The position numbers and the translations under genes were made by a program. From positions 95,476 to 159,475 of the forward strand of contig NZ_JAPRAQ010000019.1 of the NCBI RefSeq assembly GCF_029989365.1: a stretch of DNA of 64,000 bases. Direction: 5' to 3'. Below, in pieces: positions 49,650 to 59,369 of this stretch (position 1 is the stretch's first letter; each line of letters starts with the position of its first letter). Source of the DNA: Bradyrhizobium sp. Arg816. Its GTDB lineage: Bacteria; Pseudomonadota; Alphaproteobacteria; Rhizobiales; Xanthobacteraceae. The notes beneath the pieces were generated by a model. That model searched no databases and had not been told where the DNA came from. It saw only the letters and a program-made list of their open reading frames with translations.

Positions 49650-50618
49650 TCATACGCCTTCGTAGACCAGCCTGGTGAAAAAGCCGGGGTCGATGACGAA
49701 CTGGCCAAATTTCGCATCGAACGCGGCCGTCGGCTTGGCGGCAACGGCCTCGTCGCGCGTCTTTCCCTTCTTCTTGAGATTGCCGACATTGTCCCGGATT
49801 GCGACCAGCATGTCGCGGAATTCCTGGAGCTCCGCCTTGTTGCTGACGGGCTTGCCATGACCGGGAATGATGATGGTGTCGCTTTTGGCCGCGGCGAGAT
49901 TGGCGTCGGACGCCGCAATCATGCCGTCGATGCTGCCGCCGGTCGAATAGTCGATGAATGGATAGATGCCGTTCCAGAACGTATCTCCGACATGCAGAAC
50001 GTTGGCTTCGGCGAACATCACCGAAATATCGCTGTCGGTATGCGCGGGCCCGTAATATTTCAGGGTGATCGATGCGCCGTTGAGCTTCAAGTTGTGGTCC
50101 TTGGCGAACACTTCCGCAGGCAAAGCGCTGGCTGGTAGGGCGAGGAAATTGTAGTCCCAATCCTCGACCCGCTGAACGACGGAAAGGTGCTTGCGGGTAT
50201 TTTCGTGCGCGAGAATCGTCGCGCCTGCCGCATGCAGCCATTCGTTACCGTCAGCGTGGTCGAAGTGCCAGTGCGTATTGATCAGATGCGCGATTGGTTC
50301 GCTGCCGAGTTCGGTCAGCGCCTTGCTGAGCTGAGGGCGTGAGACGCCGATGCCGGCATCGACCAGAAGCTTGCCGTCAGGTCCCGTGAGGACGGCAATG
50401 TTGCCGCCGGATCCTTCGAGCACGCTGACATTGTTGCGCAGCTTGTAGGTCGTGATGGGAGACGTTGCCGCGCTGTCCTTGATCAGACTGACGAGGCCGC
50501 GGACTTCTGCGTAGGCCTGTCGAGGGCTAAGCCATCCCGCCGTGGCGGCGAACGTAGCGCCGACGCAGCACAGGCAAAAGCCGCGTCGAGACATGGAATG
50601 GAGCTTTGGCGATCCCAT
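49650..50618 (-). CDS. Tat-exported MBL-fold metallo-hydrolase
   Basis: 322 residues from the Met at 50618. The N-terminus (MSRRGFCLCCVGATFAATAG) is a twin-Arg-like signal with an odd cluster of three Cys. The zinc site HWHFDHADG and later HTDSDI, VGDTFW and IIPGHGKPV complete the metallo-beta-lactamase fold of the subgroup near quinoprotein relay systems. The substrate is unknown. A shorter start at the internal Met (50594) is possible. Confidence 0.83.
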   Translation of the reverse strand: MGSPKLHSMSRRGFCLCCVGATFAATAGWLSPRQAYAEVRGLVSLIKDSAATSPITTYKLRNNVSVLEGSGGNIAVLTGPDGKLLVDAGIGVSRPQLSKALTELGSEPIAHLINTHWHFDHADGNEWLHAAGATILAHENTRKHLSVVQRVEDWDYNFLALPASALPAEVFAKDHNLKLNGASITLKYYGPAHTDSDISVMFAEANVLHVGDTFWNGIYPFIDYSTGGSIDGMIAASDANLAAAKSDTIIIPGHGKPVSNKAELQEFRDMLVAIRDNVGNLKKKGKTRDEAVAAKPTAAFDAKFGQFVIDPGFFTRLVYEGV

Positions 50619-50752
50619 GCGATGCTCGCTTTCTGGGGCGAGTATCGACTGTGCCCACGGTCGCCCCTGCCGCTGACGCGGCAAGGTGCGACCAAGGACG
50701 AAAGCCGTCTATCAGGATTGCACGATGCGCGACGATTGCGCGCCGTGGTCCG

Positions 50753-51652
50753 TTACTCCTTTACCGCGCCGGTCAGCGAGGAGACGTAATAATCCACGAA
50801 CAGCGAATAGAAGATCGCAACCGGCAGCGAGCCGAGCAGCGATCCCGCCATCAGCGCCCCCCACTGGTAGACGTCGCCGGTGACGAGCTCGGTCAGGATC
50901 GCGACCGGCACGGTCTTGTTGGCGCCGCTCTGGATGAAGGCGAGCGCGTAGATGAACTCGTTCCAGGACAGCGTGAAGGAGAAGATGCCGGCCGAGATCA
51001 GCCCGGGCACCGCCAGCGGCAGCGTGATCCGCCGCAGGATCTGCAGGCGCGTGGCGCCGTCGACCAGCGCGCATTCCTCGAGCTCGTAGGGGATCGACTT
51101 GAAATAGCCGATCAGGAGCCAGGTGCAGAACGGCACCAGGAAGGTCGGATAGACCAGGATCAGCGCCATCGGTGAGTCGAACAGGCCGAACTGCACCACG
51201 ACGGTGGCGAGCGGGATGAACAGGATCGACGGCGGCACGAGATAGGCGAGATAGATGCCGAGGCCGACATAGGGACTGCCGCGGAAGCGCAGGCGCTCGA
51301 TGGCATAGGCGGCGAGCGTGCTGGCGATCAGCGACAGCGTGGTCGAGCCGATCGCGACCGTCATCGTCGTCCACAACCAGCGCGGATATGAGGTGTTGAA
51401 CAGCAGGTGCTTGATGTGCGCCAGCGTCGGCGAGGAGATCCAGAACGGATTGTGCTCCTTGTAGTTCATCAGCTCCGCGTTCGGCTTGAACGACGTGATC
51501 GCCATCCAGTAGAACGGAAACAGCAGGATCAGCACGAAGCAGCCGAGCGGCAGGTAGATCATCATGAGCCGCCGCAGCCCGGAATCCCAGGCCATGGTGT
51601 CGGGCGCCGCCTTCGCGTCGGCCACGGCAGGTTGGGCGACGGTATCAGTCAT
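50753..51652 (-). CDS. carbohydrate ABC transporter permease, MalG-like
   Basis: 299 residues with six helices. The EAA loop EECALVDGATRLQILRRITL and LPLAVPGLISAGIFSFTLSW region are typical of CUT1 permeases. The gene start overlaps the end of the preceding permease gene by eight bases. It ends the operon that runs from the binding-protein gene at 54064. Confidence 0.9.
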   Translation of the reverse strand: MTDTVAQPAVADAKAAPDTMAWDSGLRRLMMIYLPLGCFVLILLFPFYWMAITSFKPNAELMNYKEHNPFWISSPTLAHIKHLLFNTSYPRWLWTTMTVAIGSTTLSLIASTLAAYAIERLRFRGSPYVGLGIYLAYLVPPSILFIPLATVVVQFGLFDSPMALILVYPTFLVPFCTWLLIGYFKSIPYELEECALVDGATRLQILRRITLPLAVPGLISAGIFSFTLSWNEFIYALAFIQSGANKTVPVAILTELVTGDVYQWGALMAGSLLGSLPVAIFYSLFVDYYVSSLTGAVKE

Positions 51653-52601
51653 TGCTCTCTCCCTGCTGCCATTTGCGGCGCGCCAGGCCGAAATAGGAGA
51701 ACACCGTCGCGAACACCAGGAATGGGATCATCGACACCGCGATCGCGGCACCTTCGCCGAGCTCGCCGCCGGCGATGCCGCGCTGGAAGGCCAGCGTCGC
51801 CAGCAGATGGGTCGAGTTGCCGGGACCGCCGCGGGTGATGGCGTAGACCAGCTGGAAGTCGGTGAAGGTGAAGATGATCGAGAAGGTCATGACGATGGCG
51901 AGGATCGGCATCATCATCGGGAAGGTGATGTAGCGGAAGCGCTGCCAGGCGCTGGCGCCGTCGAGCATCGCGGCCTCGTAGAGCGAGGGTGAGATGGTCT
52001 GCAGGCCCGCCAGCAGCGAGATCGCGACGAAGGGAATGCCGCGCCAGATATTGGCAGCGATCAGCGAGAAGCGCGCCGGCCAGGGCGAGCCGAGGAAATC
52101 GACATTGGTCGTGCGCCAATGCAGCACGTCCACCAGCAAATAGGAGATGATCGAGAATTGCGGATCGTAGATCCACCAGAACGCCAGCGCCGACAGCACC
52201 GTCGGCACGATCCAGGGCAGGAGGATGATCGCCCGCAGCAGGCTCTTGAACGGAAAATGGTTGTTGAGCAGCAGCGCAAGCCAGAAGCCGAGCGCGAATT
52301 TCCCGAAGGTCGCGATCCCGGTGTAGACGACGCTGTAGAACACCGCGTTCCACCATAGGGAATCGGTGAGCAGATACTGGAAGTTCTCCAGGCCGACATA
52401 GACGCCCTTGCGGCCGATCGTCGTGTCGGTGAAGGCGAGCCAGATGCCGAGGCCGAGCGGATAGGTCAGGAACACCGCGAGCAGCCCGATCGCGGGCGCA
52501 AGACACATCACGATCAGGAACGGCTTGTAGTCGAACAGGCGGACCAGCCAGTTTGGCTGCCGGTGGGCGAGGGCGAGAGGGGGAAGTGTGGTCACGGACA
52601 T
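51645..52601 (-). CDS. sugar ABC transporter permease, MalF-like
   Basis: 318 residues with six helices, starting MSVTTLPPLALAHRQPNWLV. The cytoplasmic loop YEAAMLDGASAWQRFRYITF near residue 215 docks on the ATPase. It follows the binding-protein gene after a 119-bp gap that contains a palindromic element. No ATPase gene is present in the operon. Confidence 0.9.
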   Translation of the reverse strand: MSVTTLPPLALAHRQPNWLVRLFDYKPFLIVMCLAPAIGLLAVFLTYPLGLGIWLAFTDTTIGRKGVYVGLENFQYLLTDSLWWNAVFYSVVYTGIATFGKFALGFWLALLLNNHFPFKSLLRAIILLPWIVPTVLSALAFWWIYDPQFSIISYLLVDVLHWRTTNVDFLGSPWPARFSLIAANIWRGIPFVAISLLAGLQTISPSLYEAAMLDGASAWQRFRYITFPMMMPILAIVMTFSIIFTFTDFQLVYAITRGGPGNSTHLLATLAFQRGIAGGELGEGAAIAVSMIPFLVFATVFSYFGLARRKWQQGESND

Positions 52602-52636
52602 CAGTGTGTTGTCCTGTTCTAGGCTTTCACCACGTT

Positions 52637-52715
52637 GTCATTGCGAGGAGCGAAGCGACGAAGCAATCCGGGTTGTTGCCGCGGGGACGGACTGGATTGC
52701 TTCGCTCGCAATGAC
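52637..52715. repeat. GTCATTGCGAG palindromic element, copy C
   Basis: Left end GTCATTGCGAGGAGCGAAGC, right end TTCGCTCGCAATGAC. Unlike copies A and B, it lies inside an operon, between the binding-protein stop and the first permease start. Confidence 0.85.
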
Positions 52716-52720
52716 GGTCT

Positions 52721-54064
52721 CTACTTCTGCCGCCGGAAGTACCGCTTGCAGCGCTGCTCGGCTTCCGCGGCTGCGGCCTCCGGCGTCGCAGCGCCGGTCG
52801 CGACCGAGGCGCACATCTGAATCAGCACGTAGTCGGCGCTGACGGCGCCGGTCGCCGTCGAGATCGGACCCGCATAGCCGTCGTAATAGGTGCTGTTCAT
52901 GGTGTTCTTGAACAGCTGGACCTTGGGATCCTGCGACCACACGGCGGCATCGGCATAGGCCGCCAGCGGCTGGGCCCAATAGCCGGAATTGGCGTTGAGC
53001 CACGGCTCGTACTGGTCCTTCTCCAGCATGTATTGCAGGAAGGCCTTCGCGGCGTTGGGATACTGGCTGTGCTTGAACACCATGGCGTTCAGCGTCAGGC
53101 CCGCCATCGGAGAAACCTTGGCCAGGCCCTTCGGCAGCAATTGATGTTCGGTATCGTCGGCGATCGCCTTGGTCGCCGGATCGTTCTTCAGGGAGAAATA
53201 CAGCGAGACGCCGTTGGCGCTCAGGGAGATCTCCTGGGAGGCGTAGGCGCGGTTGTTGCTGACGTCGTTCCACGAGGTCGTGCCGGGGATGAAGGTCGGG
53301 TAGAGCTGCTTGACCCAGTTCAGCGCGGCGATCGTTTCCTTGCTGTTGATGACGACGTTGCCCTCTTCGTCGAGCAGGGCGGCGTTGTGTGACCACAGTG
53401 CCCAGTTCGCGAACCCGTTGCCGTCGCCCTTGGCGTTGCCGAGTGCGAAGCCGGCCGGCTTGCCGGCCTTCTGCAGCTTCTGGCAGAGGTCGACGATGCC
53501 GGCGTGGTCCTCCGGTACCTTGTCGAAGCCGACCGATTGCAGGATCGACTTGCGGTAGATCAGGGGGCCCGCGGTGGCGCCGAACGGCAGTCCGATCCAG
53601 GCGTCGCTCTTGTTCCTCTTGCCGTAGCGCTGCGCCAGCGGCAGCCAGCCGCCATAGCGCTTGCCGACATAGTCGGCGACGTCGGTCAGCTCGATCAGCT
53701 TGTCGATATAGATGTGCGGAGCATCGGAGAAGCCGATGATGATGTCGGGGCCGGCGCCGGAATTGGCGGTTACCGCGGTCTGCTGGTTGATGTCCTCCCA
53801 GCCGACGAAGTCGACCTTGACCTCGACCCCGGTCTCCTTGGTGAACTTGGCTGCGTTGGCGCGGAACACGTCTTCGTCGGCCTGGACGAAGCGCACCGGC
53901 CGCAGCATGCGCAGGGTTGCGCCTTTTTCGATCGGCAGTTTCGGTGCGGGGACGTCGGCGGCCTTGATTGCGGATTGAGCGTGCGCTGCAACACCGGTTG
54001 CCGCGAGCGCCGTAGCGGACAGGCCCAGCACCAAGGCATCACGACGCGTGATGTCGTTCCTCAT
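52721..54064 (-). CDS. ABC sugar-type solute-binding protein
   Basis: 447 residues with a signal that starts MRNDITRRDALVLGLSATAL, Tat-like, ending near AHAQ. The fold is family 1 extracellular solute-binding (KETGVEVKVDFVGWEDINQQ; GPDIIIGFSDAPHIYIDKL). It should feed the two permeases downstream. The hydroxyacid dehydrogenase gene 97 bp upstream hints that the solute or its product may be a hydroxy acid or polyol (inference). Confidence 0.88.
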   Translation of the reverse strand: MRNDITRRDALVLGLSATALAATGVAAHAQSAIKAADVPAPKLPIEKGATLRMLRPVRFVQADEDVFRANAAKFTKETGVEVKVDFVGWEDINQQTAVTANSGAGPDIIIGFSDAPHIYIDKLIELTDVADYVGKRYGGWLPLAQRYGKRNKSDAWIGLPFGATAGPLIYRKSILQSVGFDKVPEDHAGIVDLCQKLQKAGKPAGFALGNAKGDGNGFANWALWSHNAALLDEEGNVVINSKETIAALNWVKQLYPTFIPGTTSWNDVSNNRAYASQEISLSANGVSLYFSLKNDPATKAIADDTEHQLLPKGLAKVSPMAGLTLNAMVFKHSQYPNAAKAFLQYMLEKDQYEPWLNANSGYWAQPLAAYADAAVWSQDPKVQLFKNTMNSTYYDGYAGPISTATGAVSADYVLIQMCASVATGAATPEAAAAEAEQRCKRYFRRQK

Positions 54065-54161
54065 CAGTTCCTCCCTATGATGTCTCCCTTCCCGGCGTTG
54101 ATCGCCGGTGAAGGGCCGTTTCGGTCTCTTGCCGATTCCCGGCGCGCTTGGCGCCGGCCGC

Positions 54162-55205
54162 CTAGCTGTTCGGGCCGCGATCCATGCTGACGGGCTGCCA
54201 GCGACGGAGCGCGGTGTTCTGCAGCACCGACGGATTGACGCAGCTTACCGGCCACATGCCCTGAAGCACCAGTGACAATTCGTAGCCCACGCGGCGCTTG
54301 CGCGCCTCATCGAAGCGTGCCGAGGCCGAGGCGACATGGGCGGTCAGCGTCACGTTCTCCATGCTGAGGATGGGATTGTTGTGCGAGGGCGGCTCCTTCT
54401 CCAGCACGTCGAGCGCGGCGTGCGCAATCCAGCCCTCCTGGAGCGCCTTGATCAGGCTTTCCTCGTCCACGGTGGCGCCGCGGCCGGTATTGATGAAGAC
54501 CGAGCCTTTCTTCATCTGCCGGAAGTGCTTCTCGGTGAGCATGTGATGCACCTCGGGCCGAGCGGGGGCGTGCATCGAGACGAAGTCGGATTGCGATAGC
54601 ACCTCGTTCAGCGTCGCCGGGATCACGCCGTGGTCGTACATCAGCGTTTCCTGGATGAAGGGATCGTAGGCCATCATGCGCAGCCCGAACGGGGCGGCGC
54701 GCTTCGCAACGGCACGCGCGACGCGGCCGAACGAGATGAAGCCGAGCGTCTGGCCCATCAGCCGCGGGATCTTCAACAGCGCAGGCCGGCCTTCGGCCCA
54801 GCGCCCGTCGCGCGCCATCCTGTCCTGCTCGACCAGGCGGCGGAAGCCGGCGAGCAGCAGCATCATGGCGTGGTCGGCGACCTCCTCGATGAAGGTGTCG
54901 GGAATGTTGGTGACGGGAATGCCGCGGGCGGTCGCGGCCTTCACGTCGACGCTGTCGACGCCGACCGAGCCGAGCGTGATCACCTTGCAGCTCTCCAGCG
55001 CGTCGATGATGGTCTTGGAGATCGGGATGCCCTTGGCGTAGATGGCATCGGCGGTTTTCGCGGCGGCGATGAACTCGGCCTCGTTGGCGGGGGCTTCGAC
55101 GATCTCGGCATCGATCGGATCGAGCGCCTCGCGCTCGAAGGAATAGTCGCTGCCTGCGACCGTGAAGCTCGCGCCCTTCGGCGTCACCACCCTGTATTTC
55201 GGCAT
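54162..55205 (-). CDS. D-2-hydroxyacid dehydrogenase family protein
   Basis: 347 residues with the D-isomer-specific dehydrogenase fold. Catalytic Arg (FINTGRGATV), Glu (DVLEKEPPSH) and His (LTAHVASASA) positions are occupied. The dinucleotide motif is unusual: GFISFGRVARAVAKRA has Ser and Ala where the standard GxGxxG has its first and last Gly. It may still bind NAD(P) weakly or differently. It probably oxidises or reduces a 2-hydroxy acid, and is encoded just ahead of the sugar-type ABC cassette. Confidence 0.85.
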   Translation of the reverse strand: MPKYRVVTPKGASFTVAGSDYSFEREALDPIDAEIVEAPANEAEFIAAAKTADAIYAKGIPISKTIIDALESCKVITLGSVGVDSVDVKAATARGIPVTNIPDTFIEEVADHAMMLLLAGFRRLVEQDRMARDGRWAEGRPALLKIPRLMGQTLGFISFGRVARAVAKRAAPFGLRMMAYDPFIQETLMYDHGVIPATLNEVLSQSDFVSMHAPARPEVHHMLTEKHFRQMKKGSVFINTGRGATVDEESLIKALQEGWIAHAALDVLEKEPPSHNNPILSMENVTLTAHVASASARFDEARKRRVGYELSLVLQGMWPVSCVNPSVLQNTALRRWQPVSMDRGPNS

Positions 55206-55465
55206 TTCCTGCTCCCGATTTGGTCTGTCGGTTCTTGTTGTGGCCCGGCCTTCGCGGTGGGCCTTTGCGTCTTTTACGCGAAATCGGGGCGGTCGCGTAC
55301 AATCGTCGGTTGCCGCCGCGGCGATTTGTTTGGCTGTTTCTGCCTTCCGTCCGGGCTTCTACGGAGCCGCCCGTAACAGGTTGATAAGAGGTCACCCACT
55401 AAAAGTTGATTCAAATTTTTCGATTCCCTTGCGCGTCCGTATCCCATTATTGCCGGAGCTGTCCC

Positions 55466-57151
55466 GTGAAGTTGAGCAATCTGAAGATCGTCCCGAAGCT
55501 CGGTATCCTCGTCGGCGTCACCCTGTTCGGCCTGTGCGTCTCCGGTGTTCTCGCCGGCTATCTGATGAAGCGCGAGATGGTGAATGCGCGCATCGACCAG
55601 GCCAAATCGATCGTCGACCTCGGTCGCAACTACGCCGCGGCGCTGAAGAAACGCGTCGATGCCGGCGAGCTGACGAAGGATGTGGCGATGGCCGACCTTC
55701 GCCGCTACGGCAATGCGATGACCTACGACAACGGCTCGGGTTATCTGTTCGGCACATCCTACGACGGCATCACCCAGCTCGCGCCCGATCCGAAGCAGGT
55801 CGGCGCCAACCGCATGGACGTCGTGACCAACGGTCGCAAGCTGTCCGTCGAGCTGATGGACGGTGTCAAGGCCAACGGCTCGATCCTGCTCTATTATGAA
55901 TATGTGAAGCCCGGCCAGGAAACGCCGATCCGCAAGATCGGCTATGCGGTCGCGGTCCCCGGCTTCGACATGTATCTCGGCACCGGCGCCTATCTCGACG
56001 ACATCGACGCCAAGATGGGCCCGGTCTACTGGCTGCTCGGCTTCGCCATGCTCGGCATCGTCATTGTCGCCGGCAGCGTCGCTTGGCTGCTCGGCCGCAG
56101 CATCAGCCGCCCGCTGGCGCTGCTCGGCACCCGCATGAAGGATCTCGCCGACGGCAAGCTCGAGGGTGAGATTCCCGGCGTCGGCCGTGGCGACGAGGTC
56201 GGCGCGATGGCCTCGACCGTCCAGATCTTCAAGGACAACGCGGTCCGCATCCGCGACCTCGAGAAGACCGAGGCCGATGCCAAGCAGCGTGCCGCGGCGG
56301 AACGTCGCAGCGCGATGGAGGGCATCGCCAGCGACTTCGAACGCAGCGTCAACGGCATCGTCCGCTCGGTCTCCTCGGCCGCCGCTGGCATGCAGAGCAC
56401 GGCGCAGTCGATGACTGCGACGGCCAGCGACGCCTCGTCGCGTGCGGCGACGGTCGGCGCCGCCTCGCAAAAAGCCTCCGGCAATGTCGGCACGGTTGCC
56501 GCAGCCGCCGAAGAATTGTCGAGCTCGGTTGCGGAAATCTCCCGCCAGGTCACGCGCTCGACCGAAGTCGCGAGCCGGGCCGTCAACGATGCCGAGCGCA
56601 CCAACGCCACCGTGCAGGTGCTCTCGACCGGCGCCGAGAAGATCGGCGAGGTCGTCAAGCTGATCCATTCGATCGCGGCGCAGACCAACCTGCTCGCGCT
56701 CAACGCCACCATCGAAGCGGCGCGCGCCGGCGAGTCCGGCCGCGGCTTCGCGGTGGTGGCCTCCGAGGTCAAGGCGCTGGCGAACCAGACCGCGAAGGCA
56801 ACCGAGGAAATCTCCGCGCAAGTGGCGGCGATGCAGACCTCGACCAGCGACGCGGTCACGGCGATCTCCGGCATCACCCAGACCATCGCCGAGATGAGCG
56901 AGATCACCGCCGGCATTTCCGCCTCGATCGAGCAGCAGGGCGAAGCGACCCGCGAGATCGCCCGCAACATCCAGTCGGTCGCGGCCGGCTCGAGCGAGAT
57001 CAACGCCAATATCGGCAGCGTCACTTCGGCCGCGGAAGCGACCGGCACTGCCGCCACCGACGTGCTCACCAACGCCCGCGAGCTGGACAGCCAGTCCGGC
57101 GCGCTACGCAGCGCCGTCGACGGCTTCCTCGCCAAGGTCCGCGCGGCGTAA
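55466..57151 (+). CDS. methyl-accepting chemotaxis protein
   Basis: 561 residues from a GTG start with GGAG seven bases upstream; an open frame to 55406 adds unlikely residues. Two membrane helices (~10-30 and ~195-215) flank a single-Cache periplasmic sensor (YGNAMTYDNGSGYLFGTSYD). A HAMP domain and the signalling hairpin (IAAQTNLLALNATIEAARAG, residue ~415) follow. It would relay a small ligand to CheA. No che genes are close. Confidence 0.93.
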   Translation: MKLSNLKIVPKLGILVGVTLFGLCVSGVLAGYLMKREMVNARIDQAKSIVDLGRNYAAALKKRVDAGELTKDVAMADLRRYGNAMTYDNGSGYLFGTSYDGITQLAPDPKQVGANRMDVVTNGRKLSVELMDGVKANGSILLYYEYVKPGQETPIRKIGYAVAVPGFDMYLGTGAYLDDIDAKMGPVYWLLGFAMLGIVIVAGSVAWLLGRSISRPLALLGTRMKDLADGKLEGEIPGVGRGDEVGAMASTVQIFKDNAVRIRDLEKTEADAKQRAAAERRSAMEGIASDFERSVNGIVRSVSSAAAGMQSTAQSMTATASDASSRAATVGAASQKASGNVGTVAAAAEELSSSVAEISRQVTRSTEVASRAVNDAERTNATVQVLSTGAEKIGEVVKLIHSIAAQTNLLALNATIEAARAGESGRGFAVVASEVKALANQTAKATEEISAQVAAMQTSTSDAVTAISGITQTIAEMSEITAGISASIEQQGEATREIARNIQSVAAGSSEINANIGSVTSAAEATGTAATDVLTNARELDSQSGALRSAVDGFLAKVRAA

Positions 57152-57167
57152 ATTCTTGCGCTGAATT

Positions 57168-57265
57168 CGTAGGGTGGGCAAAGACGCGAAAGCGTCGTGC
57201 CCACCTTTTCTTTTTGAGTGCGCGGTGACGTCTCGGTGGGCACGCTTCGCTTTGCCCACCCTACG
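57168..57265. repeat. GTAGGGTGGGCAAAG palindromic element
   Basis: The 98-bp inverted repeat has arms CGTAGGGTGGGCAAAG and CTTTGCCCACCCTACG, with further inner GTGCCCACC/GGTGGGCAC pairing. It lies between the convergent chemoreceptor and Bug-type genes. Confidence 0.85.
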
Positions 57266-57272
57266 AGAGCTG

Positions 57273-58250
57273 CTACTGCTTCTCGATCTTCGCGTTCGTG
57301 ATCAGCTTCTCCCACAGCACCAGCTGCTCGTTGACGAACGTGCCGAGCTGCTCCGGCGTGCCGGAGAAGGCGTCCATGCCGAGCGTGGCGAGCTGGGCCT
57401 TGATCTCCGGCTTCTCGACGATCTTCCTGATCTCGGCGTTGAGTCTGGTCACGATCTCCTTGGGCATGCCGGCGGGGCCGAAATAGCCCTGCCACGACGA
57501 GATGTCGAAATCCGGCACGCCGGCCTCCTGCATCGAGGGCAGGTTCGGCACCAGCGGCGAGCGGTCCTTGGTGGTGACGGCGAGCGCGCGCAGCGCGTTG
57601 CCCTGGACGTGGGGCAGGCCGGTCAGGATGTCCACGAACATCATCGAGACGCGGCCGCCCATGACGTCGTTGAGCGCCGGCGGCGAGCTCTTGTAGGGCA
57701 CGTGCAGGAGCTCGAGCCCGGCATTGTGCGCAAAGGTCGCACCCGACACGATCGCCGAGGACGACCCCGACGCGTAGCTCAGCTTGCCCGGATTGGCCTT
57801 GCCGTAGGCGACGAGCTCGCCGACGGTCTTGGCCGGCACCTCCGGGTGAATCACCAGCATGAAGGGCAGGTCGCCGGTCCGCGCGATCGGGGTGAAATCC
57901 TTCACCGGATCGTAGGTCAGGCTCTTGAGCAGATAGGGATTGGCCGAATGCGTGGTGTTGGTCGTCACCAGCAGCGTGTAGCCGTCGGGGGCGGCGCGCG
58001 CGACAAAGGTCGCGGCGATCATGCCGTTGGCGCCGGCCTTGTTCTCGATCACGATGCCGACGCCGAGCGCCTGCGACAAATGCTGCGAGATCAGCCGCGT
58101 CGTGGTGTCGGTGCCGCTACCGGCCGCGAACGGTAGCACCAGCGTGATGTTGCGGTTCGGATAATTGTCGGCCTGCGCGGCGGATGTGGCGGCGAGACAA
58201 AGTGCGGCCGCGCCGGCAGCGCGCAGAGCGCGGATCAGTGATGACAGCAT
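57273..58250 (-). CDS. tripartite tricarboxylate transporter substrate-binding protein (Bug)
   Basis: 325 residues. A signal peptide ends AAQA-DNYP. The Bug/TctC fold is shown by ITLVLPFAAGSGTDTTTRLI and VIENKAGANGMIAATFVARA. These periplasmic proteins capture carboxylates or small aromatics for TctAB-type carriers, but no tctA or tctB lies nearby, which is common for orphan Bug proteins. Substrate unknown. Confidence 0.9.
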   Translation of the reverse strand: MLSSLIRALRAAGAAALCLAATSAAQADNYPNRNITLVLPFAAGSGTDTTTRLISQHLSQALGVGIVIENKAGANGMIAATFVARAAPDGYTLLVTTNTTHSANPYLLKSLTYDPVKDFTPIARTGDLPFMLVIHPEVPAKTVGELVAYGKANPGKLSYASGSSSAIVSGATFAHNAGLELLHVPYKSSPPALNDVMGGRVSMMFVDILTGLPHVQGNALRALAVTTKDRSPLVPNLPSMQEAGVPDFDISSWQGYFGPAGMPKEIVTRLNAEIRKIVEKPEIKAQLATLGMDAFSGTPEQLGTFVNEQLVLWEKLITNAKIEKQ

Positions 58251-58340
58251 GTCTGGACGTTCCCTCTTTTTCGTTGGCGGGGAACCTAGCTTCTCTTCGC
58301 AAAAATCGGAAGACGGGAGTTTGTCGCCCGCGTTGCGGAA

Positions 58341-59276
58341 TTACTTCACCGACGATCCCTGGCGAGAGGCGAACACGACGCCGGCGAGCACGAGTGCATA
58401 GCCGATCAAATGAAACGGCTGGAGCTTTTCGCCGAGCAGCAGGATCGCCATCGCCGAGCCGAACACCGGGACCAGATGGAAGAACGGTGCGGCGCGGTTC
58501 GGGCCGATCAGCGCCACGCCGCGGTTGAAGAAGAGATAGGCCAGCGTCGAGGGAAAGATCAGGATGTAACCCAGCGTCGCCAGCGTCACCGCGTCGAGTT
58601 GCAGGACACGGCCGCTTAGCGCTTCCCAGATCGCGGCGGGCAGCAACATCGTTGCGCCGCAAAAGGTGGTGAAGGAGAGAAAGGAGAGCTGGTGGATCTT
58701 AGGCCGCCGCGGGATAAAGGCGGAGTAGAGCCCGAACGCCACCAGCGAGGAGGCGAACATGATGTCGCCCCTGTTGAAGCTGATGCTCGCGAGCGCGGCG
58801 AGATCGCCGCGCAGGATGATGATCAGCACGCCGAGAAGCGAGATCGCGATGCCGGCGAGTTGCGCACCCGTCAGCCGCACGCCGAACAGCACCAGCGACC
58901 ACAGCGCCACGAACAGCGGTCCGGCCGACTGGATCAGCAGCGCGTTCAGCGCCTCCGTGTATTGCATCGCCCAGTACGAGATCGCGTTGTTGAAGGCGAA
59001 GCCGACCAGCGACAGGAACAGCATCAGCGGCAGGCTCTTGCGCAAATTCGGCCAGTCGCGCTTCAGATGCGGCCAGGCGAACGGCAACAGGATCAGGAAC
59101 ACGCCGAACCAGCGGATCGTGGTCACCGTCAGCGGCGGCACATGCGCGCCGACATGGCGCGCGAGCACGATGTTGCCGGCCCAGAACAGCGAGCTCAGGC
59201 TGAGCAGCAGGTAAGGCTGGTTGTTGAGCCAACTGGCCGGATTCGAGGCCGGTGGCGCGGGCGAGGCAATCGTCAT
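58341..59276 (-). CDS. EamA/DMT family transporter, paralogue 1
   Basis: 311 residues, ten predicted helices formed by two EamA repeats (~20-150 and ~170-300). The start MTIASPAPPASNP at 59276 is preferred to an upstream in-frame Met. The family exports metabolites or amino acids; the substrate is unknown. It is clearly paralogous to the protein at 60928 (shared NQPYLLLS start, LALNALLIQSA-like and NRAAPFFHLVPVFGS motifs). Confidence 0.87.
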   Translation of the reverse strand: MTIASPAPPASNPASWLNNQPYLLLSLSSLFWAGNIVLARHVGAHVPPLTVTTIRWFGVFLILLPFAWPHLKRDWPNLRKSLPLMLFLSLVGFAFNNAISYWAMQYTEALNALLIQSAGPLFVALWSLVLFGVRLTGAQLAGIAISLLGVLIIILRGDLAALASISFNRGDIMFASSLVAFGLYSAFIPRRPKIHQLSFLSFTTFCGATMLLPAAIWEALSGRVLQLDAVTLATLGYILIFPSTLAYLFFNRGVALIGPNRAAPFFHLVPVFGSAMAILLLGEKLQPFHLIGYALVLAGVVFASRQGSSVK

Positions 59277-59369
59277 TGGCGTTGGATACAAGCTTGTGCC
59301 GGATTTCTGTTGTGACACAAGTCACGCGGCCGCAAGGCTACAATGCAGGCATGGCTTGAGGAGGTGTCA

